From Alviniconcha marisindica (Eukaryota > Mollusca > Gastropoda > Provannidae), in the NCBI GenBank assembly GCA_018857735.1, contig JABMCL010000191.1, positions 827,501 through 891,500 of the forward strand: a stretch of DNA of 64,000 nt. Direction: 5' to 3'. The notes beneath the pieces were generated by a model. That model did no database searches and was not told where the DNA came from. It worked only from the letters and a program-made list of their open reading frames with translations. A program made the position numbers and the translations under genes. Shown one piece after another: positions 52,501 through 63,424 of the stretch. How positions within the stretch are numbered: the first letter of the stretch is position 1; each line of letters begins with the position of its first letter.

Positions 52501-55500
52501 CACATTTTTTATCTCTTGTGTTTGAGTGCTATGATGACAGAGTATGAACAAGAGCATGACATTGTGTGAATAAAGCATGTTTTAAGTAAAGAATGAAAAG
52601 AAAAAAATAATCACCATGCAAAAACAACAACAATGAAAGTTAAATTTTGAGACAATCAAAAAACAGTCTGAAATACTGGTTACTCTCATTCTGAAAAGAA
52701 AATCAAAACACACAAAAGATTGAAAAGAATGCTCTTTTTTTAAATGATTTTTAAAATGTTTTTTGAATAGGACAATACAAGATAATGTTCACATTTCTGG
52801 CACATGTGTCTTCAACTCAGCCATGAACAGATGCTTTAGGTACAATGTGATTACTGTGAAACTTTTCAGTGTGTAATGTTATATGTGAACCTGGGTGGCC
52901 AGGAAAAAGACCTCAACACTGATTTTTTGAAACACAGAGAATGTCTATAGACATCATGATTATCATGAACATACAACTGTCACTGACTATAGCATGTATT
53001 CAGGGGATGTAACTGACCCATTTCCTGACCTGATCCTTACCTTCCTGTTAGACCTGACTTGTGTGACTGTGTTAGATAACTTAGAAGGTTATTTGATATC
53101 TGCAACACTCTGAACCATTGTTGCAGCTGGCAAAAGCAGCACAACCGCAGCAGATGAGAAAGAGAAGTCTTCTAAACTGGAAAAGATGTCTGACTTCAAC
53201 ACAGCCTTGATGAGAGCTCGTGTCTCAGAGCAGGAAGCCAAAGAGGCCATTTCTCGCCGACAGGTATCTTTCTGCCTTACTGTCTGTTTCTCTGAGTCTT
53301 TGCCTGCCTGTGTATACGTTTGTCTGCCTTCCTGCCTGTGTATACGTTTGTCTGCCTTCCTGCCTGTGTATACGTTTGTCTGCCTTCCTGCCTGTATATA
53401 CATTTGTCTGCCTTCCTGCCTGTGTATACATTTGTCTGCCTTCCTTCCTGTGTATACGTTTATCTGCCTTCCTGCCTGTGTATACGTTTGTCTGCCTTCC
53501 TATGTTTGTCTGCCTTCCTGCCTGTGTATACGTTTGTCTGCCTTCCTGCCTGTGCATCTGTCTCGATGTCTGTTTTTGTCATGATTAAATGGCCTTTAGG
53601 AACAACCAAAATTTAGCTGTCAAGTAACGTCCTCTTGATCGATAAAAGAGTTCACAAGCAGTTCAATTAACAGGTTCATTTGAGAGAGAAATGCAACATC
53701 TAAAGTATGTTGTGGATGGTAAAGGGTCCAGTTGTGGCATTAAAAGCTTGAAACATCCAATTCCCATGGCTTCCTGGTGCAGATAGTTGCAAATCTGTGC
53801 AAACCCTCTTTTGCTAAGGTGGGGCATAAAGAGGCAATGAGGCCTGGAATTGGATTTTTCCCATTTCATGTACTAAGGTAAACAACATTTTGTCATGACT
53901 GTGGTGGCATCATCACTGCTGTCTGGTGGTGTCAACTGACTGATCTGCAAACCATTCTCCGTGTCTCTACTCCAGCTGACAGAAGAACACTTGAGCACGT
54001 CCAAGCTGCGCTACAAGCGACAGTCACTGAGTGATCCACAGGGAGAGTCAGGGATGCCTGTGGTCAGCGATGAGTACATTCTGGACCTGGCCAAGAAAGA
54101 CCTCATCAACATCCTTGGTCTCAAGGTAAACTCAGCCCCAGTCCACTTGCTCATTTTACTTTTGCAAAGAGAAGCTCCATTTTTGTTGTTTTTGTTCTCA
54201 CAGATATATATATCAACTACTTACAATATAATTTTTTTACAGTGTTTCATGTTGGGCTAAGTTAGAGCACAATGCACTTATGGAGGTGTAATATATATAC
54301 AGCATATGAAACAGAAGTTTTTTTTATGTCTTACATTGTTTTAATTAATTACTTCATGGCTAATTTCACACTTGACAAAGAATGCACAAAGATGACTAAG
54401 ACAACAACAAAGAAAGTACACAATTTGCCTTCTGTCTGCAGATTTCATCTGAAAAGCTTAAAATGTGACTTAACAAGGTGAAATTTAAGCTTCTGTTAAA
54501 CATTCTGTGTTTGTTGTTGTGGTTTTATGGTGTGCATATGACATTCTCTCTTTCATAAAAAATCTTTTTGACAGATATGGAGGTGTACAGTTTTGTGATT
54601 ATCAGTTATGAAGTTCTGAGCAAATTAGAGGATATAATTTCATTTTGTGCAGATGTTACAACCTGTTTCCTTTTTTGTGTTATTTTTATATCAGGTAACT
54701 GTGTCTTTGCATGTTTGTTGCTTGAAAAAGGCCAAATATGGCAAGTATTTGCCTCTTGTTTGTTAATGCTGATGGTGATGCAGTGTGGGCGCTGATGTAA
54801 CGTGGACACTGTGTGCAGAATCCCAAACTGTTGGATGGGCGGCTGAGCTTGCAGCATGTGAAGGCTGGCACCATTCTCTGTAAACAGGGAGACCAGGTAA
54901 ATAAACAGGGATACCAGTCGTGAAACAGGGAGACCAGGTAAATAAACGGGGAAACCAGTCATGAAACAGGGAGACCAGGTCACTAAACAGGAAAACCAGT
55001 CATGAAACAGGGAGACCAGGTAAATAAACAGGGAAACCAGTCACAAAACAGGGAGACCAGGTAAATAAACAGGAAAACCAGTCATGAAACAGGGAGACCA
55101 GGTAAATAAACAGGGAAACCAGTCATGAAACAGGGAGACAAGGTAAATAAACGGGGGGAAACCAGTCATGAAACAGGAAGACCAGGTAAATAAACAGGGA
55201 AACCAGTCATGAAACAGACCAGGTCACTAAACAGGAAAACCAGTCATGAAACAGGGAGGCCAGGTAAATAAACAGGGAAACCAGACATTAAACAGGGAGA
55301 CCATGTCACTAAACAGGGATACCAGGTCACTAAACCAGAGACCCGGTCAGCAAACAGGGAGACCAGGTCAGTTAACTGGAAAACCTTGTCAGTCAGTGGT
55401 GAGACCAGGTCAACAAAACAGGGAGACCAGGTCAGTTAACTGGGAGACGAGGTCAGCAAGCTGGAAAACCAGGTCAGTTAACTGGGAGACCTTGTTAGTA

Positions 55501-55819
55501 AATACTGAGACCAGGTCAGCAAGTGGGAAAACCAGGTTGGTCATCAGGGAGACCAGGTCAGTAAGCAGGGAGACCAGGTCAGTTCACTGGGAAACCATGT
55601 CAGCAAACAGGGAGACCAGGTCAGTAAGCAGGGAGACCAGGTCAGTAAGCAGGGAGACCAGGTGGTATGCACATGTAACTCTATGCAAACTGTTGTCCAC
55701 ACATGGACTTGGTGACATGGCTGCTAAATAAATAACTGTGTGAAGTGAGAGAACATTGTCCACATATGTGGACATCAATCTAAAAAATGTGCTGTGCATA
55801 TGTTGAGCTAACTATCCAG

Positions 55820-55916
<97 letters not shown>

Positions 55917-58900
55917 GTACAGAAACCACAAAGCTGTTTGTGTGTGTGTGATGATGTGTGTGTGTAAGTGTGTGCGTGCTGCATGCATGTGTGCACATGC
56001 GCATGTATATGTGAATGTGTGTGAGTGTGTCCAATGCACAAACAACAGAGCTATGTGTGTGTGTCCAGTGTGCAAACCACAGAGCTATATGTGTGTGTCC
56101 AGTGCACAAACCACAGAGCTGTATGTGTGTGTGTCCAATGCACAAACCACAGAGCTATGTGTGTATGTATGTGTGCAGGATGCTAACTTGGTGCTGGTGG
56201 TCCGGGGCACCTTGCATGTTCTGCAGCAGAGTGTGGGCATATCGGACAAAGAGGTAAGGGCAGGTCATGCTACTCTCTACCTCTATTCCTATACTTTCCC
56301 CCCCACCTCTCTCCTAGACTTTCCCTTCTGCCTCTCTTCCTAGACTTTCCCTTCTGCCTCTCTTCCTAGACTTTCCCTTCTGCCTCTCTCCCTAGACTTT
56401 CCCTTCTGCCTCTCTCCTAGACTTTCCCTTCTGCCTCTCTTCCTAGACTTTCCCCTCTGCCTCTCTTCCTAGACTTTCCCCTCTGCCTCTCTCCTAGACT
56501 TTCCCTTCCGCCTCTCTTCCTAGACTTTCCCCTCTGCCTCTCTCCCTAGACTACCCCTCTGCCTTTCTTCCTAGACTTTCCCTTCTTTCCCTTCTGCCTC
56601 TCTTCCTAGACTTTCTTCTGCCTCACTTCCTAGATTTTCCCTTCTGCCTCTCTTTCTAGACTTTCCTCTCTGCTTCTGTTCGTAGACCTTCCTCTCTGCC
56701 TCTCTTACTCTGCACAAAGAAAAAGTCAGGAGAAAGGGACCAGGAAATGTTTAGGCATACATTATATTTGCATTCAACAACCTTCCCTGAAAGGACAAGA
56801 AAAGGCCACTGTCAGACCAACACTGGAACTGTTTCAAAGGCAACACTAGGAATTTTTTATTTTGTCTGTGAAGCAACCCTACAATGTGACCGCACCTTCA
56901 ACTTACTGAATGTGGTCCCTTTCTTGCAACTCTTCTTGACTCATGACATTCAGAGAATATGGGCGACTCTGCTGGTTTCAAGGGTGGTACTTCTGTGAAA
57001 ATAGTTGAGCAAGATGGTGGGACCGTCAACCAAAGCCAAAAGCCAGACATAGCAGTGCCACATTGTTTGAGACCCGGCATGTAAAAAGGCTGTGAATAGG
57101 AACAAGAAGAATGTGCTTCTGTAGAGCGAGCACACCACTGACACGTGTTTCAGGTGAAGCTGTTTTCGGTGACACCTGGTGAGATGATGGGCATGCTGGC
57201 AGTGTTAACAGGGGAGCCATCATTCTTCACCACACGGGCCAAGTCTGACCTGGTGCTGGCTGTCATCACAAAGGCCAACTTCTACAGGTAACCCTGGCCA
57301 CACATCAAAGTCACAGTCTACACAGGCTTTGGAAGAGTGAAAAAGGATTCACAAATAAAACAAAACAGTCGAGTGGAAAAAATCTTGTGGTAGTCAGATT
57401 GTTTGGGGGATTGTATTGCTTTGTGGGTAGGGGTAGAAGGGGTTATGTGTGTTTTATTCATTATTTATTTTACAGTATTTTGGAAAGCATATTCTGTCAT
57501 ATTTTCCTGTATTAATCCACCCAAATAATGCTGGTTTGAACATGACTGGCACATTTCTGTGTTAATTCACGCAAATAATGCTGGTTTGAACATGACTGGC
57601 ACATTTCTGTGTTAATCCACTCAAATAATTCTGGTTTGAACGTGACTGACACATTTCTGTGTTAATCCACCCAAATAATGCTGGTTTGAATGTGACCGAG
57701 ACATTTCTGTGTTAATCCACCCAAATAATGCAGGTTTGAACGTGACCGAGACATTTCTGTTGATTGCAGCATAATGCGTGAAGAACCATTCATAGTGCTC
57801 AACACAGGCCGCATGACGATCCGTCGCATGTCTCCCTTTGTGCGTCAGATTGACTTCGCTCTTGACTGGCAGATGACAGAGGCAGGAAAGGCGCTGTTCA
57901 GACAGGGGGACAACTCCGACTCAGTGTACATCGTTCTGACAGGACGTCTGCGTTCAGTGATCACTCTGCTGGATGGCAAGAAGGAGTTGGTTGGAGAGTA
58001 TGGACGCGGAGAACTGGTGGGCATCGTGGAGGTGCTGACCCACACAGAGAGGGCCACCACCATCATGGCCATTCGGTACTTTCTGTTCTCACACATCTGA
58101 TGGTCTTGTACTGTGCCTTGTATGCCTGTCTTGTACTGTGCTTTGTATGCCCTTTCTAGTTGTACTGCTGTCGTGTACTGTGCTTTGTATGCCCTGTCTT
58201 GTACTGTGCCTTGTATGCCCTGTCATGTACTGTGCTTTGTATGCCCTGTCTTGTACTGTGCCTTGTATGCCCTGTCATGTACTGTGCTTTGTATGCCCTG
58301 TCTTGTACTGTGCCTTGTATGCCTGTCTTGTACTGTGCCTTGTATGCCCTGTCTTGTACTGTGCCTTGTATGCCTGTCTTGTACTGTGCCTTGTACATCC
58401 TGCCTTGTATGCCCTGTCTTGTACTGTGCCTTGTATGCCCTGTCTTGTACCATGCCTTGTATGCCTGTCTTGTACTATGCCTTGTATGCTTACACACATG
58501 CACGCACGCGCACGCATGCACACACACATGCTCACTTACTAAAATATGACTGTAGCAGAAACTGGGTATTTTAATTAGTATTGACATTAATAGTATATAT
58601 ATTAGTATTGACATTAGTGAGAATGCTTGTGTGTGTGGGTGCCTCTGTGTGTGTGTGTGTGTGTGTGTGTGCGCTTTAAACATATTTTTATTATTATTAT
58701 TAATAATAAAATATTATATGACAGATTTAAGACTTTACACGAAAAGAAACTGTACAGAAAACTAATGCAAATATTAAACAACCCTACACCCCCAGTGAGA
58801 CACCACTTTGATAGCAGACGTAGCAACAGGAGTGGAAGATTTTTACTTCCGAGAACAAATACAAACCGTTATAAAGCCTCGTTTTTACCCTTGGCTCTGT

Positions 58901-61900
58901 CAGTTTTTAATGAAAATTATACCAGTTGTTAACTGAGTGTGTGCATGCATCAAGACATCTGTTGAGGATGATAACTTTCTAAGGGAGGGTTGGGGATGTG
59001 AGAAAATAATGATTCGTAATTAATATGAGAGTTTTTACGTTTTGGTTTGACAGAGAAAGCATTATTCCAGGTAATTTTGGGTTTGCTATTAGTGTATGCA
59101 GATTGAGAGAAAGGGGGCATATGTCTAAGAGTATGTATGTGCGTGTGTTTCATGACTTAGAATTATTGAGATATGTTCTTCATTGTGTGATCGAACAACA
59201 GCTTTAGTTTCCCGCTGGGATGAATAAAGTATATTGTTATTGTTAATAAACCAAGAGAATAGGTCATTATTGAAAAAGGTCATAACCAGACCTGTAGGGT
59301 GACTGAATCTGACCAGTTCAGCTGTACCTGATAGGTTGTCTCTGTGGCACCTTTAACAGTCTTTATGCTCAAGTCTTTGACTTTGAGGGAAGAGAATGTC
59401 TGTGTTTTTAGGACTGGGTACATTCTCTGAACTTTCTGCTTGTGTATATGCATGTGACAAAGGCTTTTTGGTGGGGGTCTGTTAGACTTGCTGTCAGTTA
59501 GTATGGCTCTCTGTTTGGTTTCTGTTATTGTGTTACTGTAACTGTAGTTTGTCACTCATGAAACAGTGAGGGTATTGACAATTGTTCAGCCAATGTGGAA
59601 AATGGGAAAGGACTAATGGCTGTGCATGTGCTACAGTTTCATTTCTTTGGCAACTCTCTGCCATTTCTTCCTCACAAATATTCTGTTCACTGCTTTCAGG
59701 GACACAGAGCTTGCCAAGATCCCAGAGGAGCTTTTGACCTTGATCAAGGTCAAGTACCCCCAGGTCGTCACTCGCCTCATTCACTTACTGGGTCAGAGGA
59801 TTCTTGGCAATCTACAGAATCGTAACACTGTGGCTCTTGGACAGTCTATGGCCATCAGCAATAGCACTGGTAAGAAGCTGTATACAGTTTCATGTTTTGT
59901 ACTCTGGGACAGTGCACACTCCTCTGTGGGGGTGGGGTGGGGCTGGCTGAATCAGTATACAGTTTCATGTTTTGTACTCTGGGACAGTTCATGTTGATAA
60001 TGGGATGAAGAGATGAATAAAACTGTATGTATATGGCTGGCAGTCCAGGGTAAAACTTGGGCTTAGGAGGAGTGTAAAATACTCTGACCTGGACAATCCA
60101 GTCTCCTGGTGGAAGCAGAGGTGCAATGTAAAGTTTCATATTTACACCGCCATGCTGTAGAATGGGGTGGGGAGTAAGAAGACAATATGGTATCACTTCT
60201 GGACAGTCCATGTCTGCCAGTGGGGGAGGAGGATAAGACAATATCATATCACTTCTAGACAGTCCATGTCTGCCAGTGGGGGAGGAGGATAAGACAATAT
60301 CATATCACTTCTGGACAGTCCATGTCTGCCAGTGGTGGGGTTGGGGAGGAGATTACAGTGTCATCGTTGCACACACCAGGACAGCACTGTTTTGCAGCAG
60401 TGGTGGGGATGAGGACAGGTGTCCAAATGTTGAGAGTGAATCTGAGAGTGTGGAGTGCAGTGGTGGAGGTTTGATGTTTCAGAGGCTAACTTTGAAAACC
60501 CTGCCATGGTGACCAACCTGGCCACTGTTGCTGTGGTGCCTGCCTCCACATCGGTGCCCATAGAGAACTTCACCTTGGAGCTGCAGCATGCTCTGGGTGC
60601 TATAGGTACGTGCTGCAAGAAGACCTCGCTCCTGTGAAACTTGTCTGTCTCAGCTCTAACACTCCACCCCTCCTTCTCCCTAGTCATGTGATGACCTTCA
60701 TACCACAGGACTCTTCCTCATCTAGTCACTGTGCTCATCCGTAGTCCATATCAGAGCTTGGTGGATTATGGAAACACTGAAATAATCCAACATGCACTAC
60801 AAAGACATAAAGCACATTTGGTCTGCTCAAGATTGGAGAATAACAGTCATTTCCATGCAACATTGTGCTTCTGGATATAAGGCATGCTACCCAAACTTTG
60901 GCTCAAATGTGGACAGGGTGCTCTAGAATGTAAGGTGCAACTTTGGCGCTGTCGTAGCTGATGAGTGAAACCCGATGAACACATGGGCCAGACAAAAGGG
61001 AATGTGCTGTGGTGCCATAGTGCAAAAAAGTGGAAACATACAGTGAATTTGCCATTCACAAAATGTTTAAGTAACAGTGGTTTGGTGGAGCAGAGTGTGA
61101 GTATTCTATATATTGTTTGCTTTTGTTGAAGACTGCTGCAGATGCCAGCTGGGTGAAGATTGTGAGCATGTTGAAGAAACTGTTGGATATGCAGCCTTTA
61201 TCAGCATGGGATTAACTACTCCGAGGTGGCTGGAATGTTCTTATGCATTATGTATAAGCTCACTTGTGTCAGTTGAGGTTGTTGTTACTTTTCCAACAGG
61301 GTCCACAACTCGTCTGACCAGTGAGATCATCAAGAACCAGCTTGGAGCTGCAGCACTGGACAGGTCAGACATAAATCTGTATTCCTACCCATACACACAC
61401 ACAGTCACAGTTCTCTTTTCTTGGTGATGTGGAGTTCTCATTGACCCATTAAAGTGGCTTTGTAACCATAACTTGACCTCTCACTTAATCTCCCAGGAAT
61501 GATGTCAGTGTGAAGTTGAGGGTGCAAACAGAAGCAGCCAGCTTCTATCCAGACTCCAAGCACTGGTTTCTGACATCCTTCCTCCAGCCACTGCCATCAC
61601 TGGGTACACCAACCAGGCCTGAATGGTTGGTGCTCAGATGGCAGTGCATTTGTAACAGACAACTCACATTATATCAGGCATTTCCTTTGTAACTGCCTAC
61701 ACTACTTACGCCAGTATAAATAAAACCAAAGGTATTTGAGATTGAACAAATTGTTTACCTGCAGCAGACACGCCCCTTGTTTACGTATGTGTTTTGATGC
61801 TTTTTACTTCCACAGACTTATTAGTATCCAAACCTTTGAGAAGCATCAGTGAACAGATGTTTTGAGAGTGAATTTGTATCATGTGTGTGCACTGATGTTT

Positions 61901-63424
61901 TCAGTGTAAATTGCTGTGATGTGTATGTACTGATGTTTTCAGTGTGAATTGCTGTCATGTGTGTGTGTGAACTGTTTTCAGTGTGAACTGCTGTCAGTTA
62001 ACTTGTCATGTGTGTGGTGTTTTCAGATTGAGTTGTTGTGAACTCAGTAACTATGTGTGTGAATGCTGGTGTTTTCAGTGTGAATGAGTTCCGGTTGTCC
62101 AGCTGGCTGAATCAGCAGGAGGACATTCAGCGCATGGTGCTGTACCAGTGTGACCCCAGCATCAGCAAGTGGACAAAGCACTGCATCAGGCAGGCTGACG
62201 CCATCCTCATCGTGGCTGTGGCAGACACTGGACCCAGTGTGGGGGCGGTGAGCACAGGGCCTGTTGTGCTGAGTTCTGGAAATGGTTTTGCCTGATGGTG
62301 TTGATGAACTTGTTTGTTGAGACATTATGAATAGATTTTAAACTTCCTTCCCTATAGTATAGTGCAATATGATGTGATATACAGTGTCTGTGATGTGGAG
62401 TTTGGTTTTTGTACCCAGCATATCTTGACATAGACATTTGAGTACATGCCCATATATTGAATGGATTTTGCTGATTTGATGCGCACACACGCACACACAC
62501 ATACAAATATTATGAATATCAAAGTGTGTGTGCAGAATGGAGTGACTTTGCATATGTATCACTGAGGTTTGATTTTTGTGTTGCACAGATAGAGAAAGAG
62601 ATAGAGAACATTGCAGTGCGTGCTCAAAAGGAACTGATTCTGCTGCACAAGGAGGATGCTGACACGCCACGAGGAACGGCGGAGTGGCTCAACGCCCGTG
62701 GCTGGTGCTCCTCCTTCCACCACATCCGCTGCAACAAGCGGGTCTTCAGTCGCAAGCCTCCAGAGAGAATGGTTTGGGATTTTCTCTCTCTTAGTATACA
62801 GGCGCTTGGTTTTTTTCAAGTGGTGTTGTATGTGTATTTATTTGTATGTGGCCTTCTCAAGACCACGCGTTTTACTTGTTGGTGTTGGTGCAGTAGGTTG
62901 AAGTATGTTTTATTTTCTTTAGATGGAAAGGTGGAGGTGTTTCAGTGGCAGCAGTGGAGATATGTGAAAGATGGTATGGAAGGCACATGCTCTTTTTCTG
63001 CAGCATAGAAATTTACATTGTCCTGAAATGTCCAGAGCAGAACTTTCTGTCCCCTTGTTGTAGCTTTGTCTTTGTGTGTTGTATATGTACTGTTCACTGT
63101 CAAGACATGCTGTTCTTGTCACCCTAAGCTCCATCTGATGTGGTTCTATTTTTAATAAATCACCTGTTCATTTCAGATTACACATGCACGCATGCACGCA
63201 CGCACACAGACACATGCACACACCTGTGTGTGTGCATGCACATGCTGGCACTTACAGAGAGGTGCCCAGTGTGCTGTGACCTAGGTTGGCTGTGTGTGAT
63301 TTCAGCTCCAGGTGTACAACAAGCTGTTCCAGTCAGAACCTGATCGCATGTCTGACTTTTCGCGCCTGGCTCGCTTCTTGACGGGCACCAGCATTGGCCT
63401 GGTTCTTGGTGGAGGTGGAGCGAG
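39919..63424 (+). CDS. PNPLA6: Neuropathy target esterase-like PNPLA6/7, 5' 22 exons (partial)
   Basis: Exons: 39919-40000, 40403-40494, 41391-41485, 45940-46083, 46771-46930, 47475-47555, 48450-48511, 49246-49312, 50007-50087, 50866-50992, 53127-53263, 53976-54125, 54819-54896, 56179-56253, 57154-57287, 57770-58075, 59700-59869, 60483-60605, 61300-61363, 62079-62247, 62589-62771, 63306-63424. All phases fit, giving about 900 residues. The order is: membrane anchor, the conserved basic block [22 protein letters not shown]-like domain 1 (exons 5-8), linker, CNB 2 (13-15), CNB 3 (16-17), then the pre-catalytic region to [10 protein letters not shown] at the patatin start. The family hydrolyses phosphatidylcholine and lysophosphatidylcholine on the ER face. 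The GXSXG serine and the catalytic Asp are outside the window. The start codon is not settled: exon 1 is in phase 0 with no ATG, so an upstream exon is expected. Invertebrates usually have one gene for PNPLA6 and PNPLA7 (fly sws), so the symbol is approximate. Confidence 0.95.
40039..40077. repeat. (GT)n microsatellite
   Basis: Pure GT tract 38 bases after the first PNPLA donor. Confidence 0.95.
42475..42610 (+). repeat. Interspersed repeat family B, copy 3
   Basis: Shares agtttatgtacattgtat, catgccaggtgagaatta and the aagtgctaattaactccctt tail with copy 2. It lies in PNPLA intron 3. Confidence 0.6.
42600..42915. repeat. ~58-bp minisatellite in PNPLA intron 3
   Basis: Five diverged units around ggaagtaaatgacatctaca + ctgttctgttactgga. 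Confidence 0.75.
43629..43703 (+). CDS. Candidate cassette exon of the PNPLA6/7 gene
   Basis: This 75-bp stretch lies in the 4.4-kb intron between PNPLA exons 3 and 4. It has a CAACAG acceptor and a GG|GTACTC donor. Both ends are in phase 2, exactly what is needed to be inserted between exons 3 and 4 without a frame change. It would add 25 residues including [20 protein letters not shown], a charged, probably helical segment just before CNB domain 1. Its base composition (several CpGs, balanced codons) looks coding against the AT-rich intron. Vertebrate proteins have no obvious counterpart in my memory. It may be a lineage-specific optional exon or a chance open stretch. Confidence 0.45.
44390..45045. 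repeat. ~78-bp minisatellite in PNPLA intron 3
   Basis: About eight units of cacttaagacacatactgac + acagggatagctccatgaca + ggcatgctgtaggttgacag. I see no exon-edge relation. Confidence 0.85.
45345..45600 (+). repeat. Interspersed repeat, second plus-strand copy
   Basis: About 250 bp homologous to the 3' half of the 51240-51895 repeat, starting ataaattagatggaatggtc and ending gaggtgacattaaagtcc. It is inserted in PNPLA intron 3. Confidence 0.75.
47055..47474. repeat. Decayed upstream copies of PNPLA exon 6 5' half
   Basis: Four copies at about 47058, 47165, 47277 and 47385, spaced about 105 bp, each resembling exon 6 (ggtgaagaacacctggtcaa + ggtggtcaacacaggagaca). For example, ggagcacctgttcaaggtgg + tcaacacaggagacagcacc. 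The last copy is the real exon, at 47475. Confidence 0.85.
47695..47905. repeat. ~56-bp minisatellite in PNPLA intron 6
   Basis: Four units of gggaagtatcacattaataa + ccctgatcttgcctgtgatg. Confidence 0.9.
49378..49697. repeat. Compound (CA)n/(CT)n microsatellite
   Basis: CA tracts with CGCATG interruptions and a CT tract (49610-49640), beginning 65 bases after the PNPLA exon 8 donor. Confidence 0.95.
50330..50865. repeat. ~54-bp minisatellite abutting PNPLA exon 10 acceptor
   Basis: About ten units of gtgatagtgatggacagact + gtggacatgattgtttctac + actgtgatgagta. The last unit runs into the acceptor itself (gtggacatgattgttatggc + attgtgcag), so the repeat appears to include a diverged acceptor. 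Confidence 0.8.
51240..51895 (+). repeat. Interspersed repeat, plus-strand copy
   Basis: This PNPLA intron segment has its reverse complement at 23240-23720 in FIRRM (shared: gagttaggctttttgcatgg and gatgatagttggtaggtggt). Its 3' half is shared with 45345-45600 (aaattagacggaatggtcga, cttatgacctgagtttgact) and its tail with 4980-5035 (gttggcaggatattaaa). It has no ORF and ends in an ATTAAA-rich tail, like a SINE or a LINE 3' end. Confidence 0.75.
51900..53126. other. PNPLA intron 10, 3' part: nothing recognised
   Basis: AT-rich intron with no coding, RNA or repeat signal that I can support. Confidence 0.5.
53275..53560. repeat. ~29-bp minisatellite after PNPLA exon 11 donor
   Basis: About nine units of gtgtatacgtttgtctgcct + tcctgcct. 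The array starts at the donor, cag|gtatctttctgccttactgt, which resembles the unit. Confidence 0.85.
54880..55662. repeat. ~41-bp minisatellite seeded by PNPLA exon 13 donor
   Basis: The exon end aaacagggagaccag|gtaaataaac is repeated nearly unchanged at least seven times (spacer agggaaaccagtcatg). It is followed by diverged half-units (gggagaccaggtcagtaagc). Dozens of ccag|gt sites result. The plus strand stays open from about 55246 to 55731. Confidence 0.95.
55819..55914. repeat. (GT)n microsatellite
   Basis: GT tract with two small interruptions, in PNPLA intron 13. Confidence 0.95.
56020..56178. repeat. ~40-bp repeats abutting PNPLA exon 14 acceptor
   Basis: Four units of tgtgtgtccaatgcacaaac + cacagagctatg. 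The last passes into gtgtatgtatgtgtgcag, the real acceptor. Several units carry tgtgtccag. Confidence 0.75.
56275..56705. repeat. ~26-bp pyrimidine-rich minisatellite
   Basis: About 16 units of ctagactttcccttctgcct + ctcttc, strongly strand-asymmetric (C/T on the plus strand), starting shortly after the PNPLA exon 14 donor. It is a possible H-DNA former. Confidence 0.9.
57490..57769. repeat. ~60-bp minisatellite abutting PNPLA exon 16 acceptor
   Basis: Five units of gttaatccacccaaataatg + ctggtttgaacatgactggc + acatttctgt. The final unit leads into ttgattgcag|cataatgcg, which resembles the unit start (ttaatccacccaaataatgc). Confidence 0.85.
57770..58075 (+). CDS. PNPLA6: PNPLA6/7 exon 16: third CNB-like domain
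   Basis: This is the longest exon of the gene (306 bp). It encodes [20 protein letters not shown], then the CNB beta-barrel with [20 protein letters not shown] and the phosphate-cassette-like [18 protein letters not shown]. It is nearly colinear with the third CNB domain of vertebrate neuropathy target esterase. CNB domains of this family are not known to be firmly cAMP-regulated, so a ligand should not be assumed. A 60-bp repeat array abuts its acceptor. Confidence 0.95.
58083..58495. repeat. ~25-bp minisatellite after PNPLA exon 16 donor
   Basis: About 16 units of gtcttgtactgtgccttgta + tgccc, starting within 10 bases of the exon 16 donor (gtactttctgttc). Confidence 0.9.
58680..59250 (+). 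pseudogene. LINE 3' end (ORF2 C-terminus plus 3' UTR)
   Basis: Sequence at 58723-58932 encodes [20 protein letters not shown] and [20 protein letters not shown] then a stop, the characteristic tail of LINE ORF2 proteins. The 3' part ends with a gggatgaataaagt motif and a short ttattg repeat near 59220-59245. It is inserted in sense orientation in PNPLA intron 16. Confidence 0.75.
60180..60345. repeat. ~58-bp minisatellite in PNPLA intron 17
   Basis: Three units of tatcacttctggacagtcca + tgtctgccagtgggggagga + ggataagacaa. The same theme is already decayed at 59880-60060. Confidence 0.8.
61885..62090. repeat. Repeats carrying copies of PNPLA exon 20 acceptor
   Basis: Four upstream copies of tgatgttttcagtgtgaatt + gctgtcatgtgtgtg precede the real acceptor gtgttttcag|tgtgaatgag at 62078/62079. 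Confidence 0.85.
63306..63424 (+). CDS. PNPLA6: PNPLA6/7 exon 22: start of patatin domain
   Basis: This is the last exon visible in the window. It encodes [29 protein letters not shown] and GGGAR, the glycine-rich oxyanion-hole motif that opens patatin-like phospholipase domains. It ends in phase 2 at GCGAG|GTCAGT. The next exon, expected to continue toward the GXSXG nucleophile elbow, is not seen before position 64000. The remaining 576 bases look like intron. Confidence 0.95.

Noticed and set aside
58113..58683. Cys-rich open frames over 58113-58683
   Set aside because: They are frames through a 25-bp minisatellite without splice or family support.
61500..61615. Additional PNPLA exon after AG|GAATGATGTC
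   Set aside because: It would leave phase 1 where exon 20 needs phase 2, and the family protein passes directly from exon 19 to exon 20.
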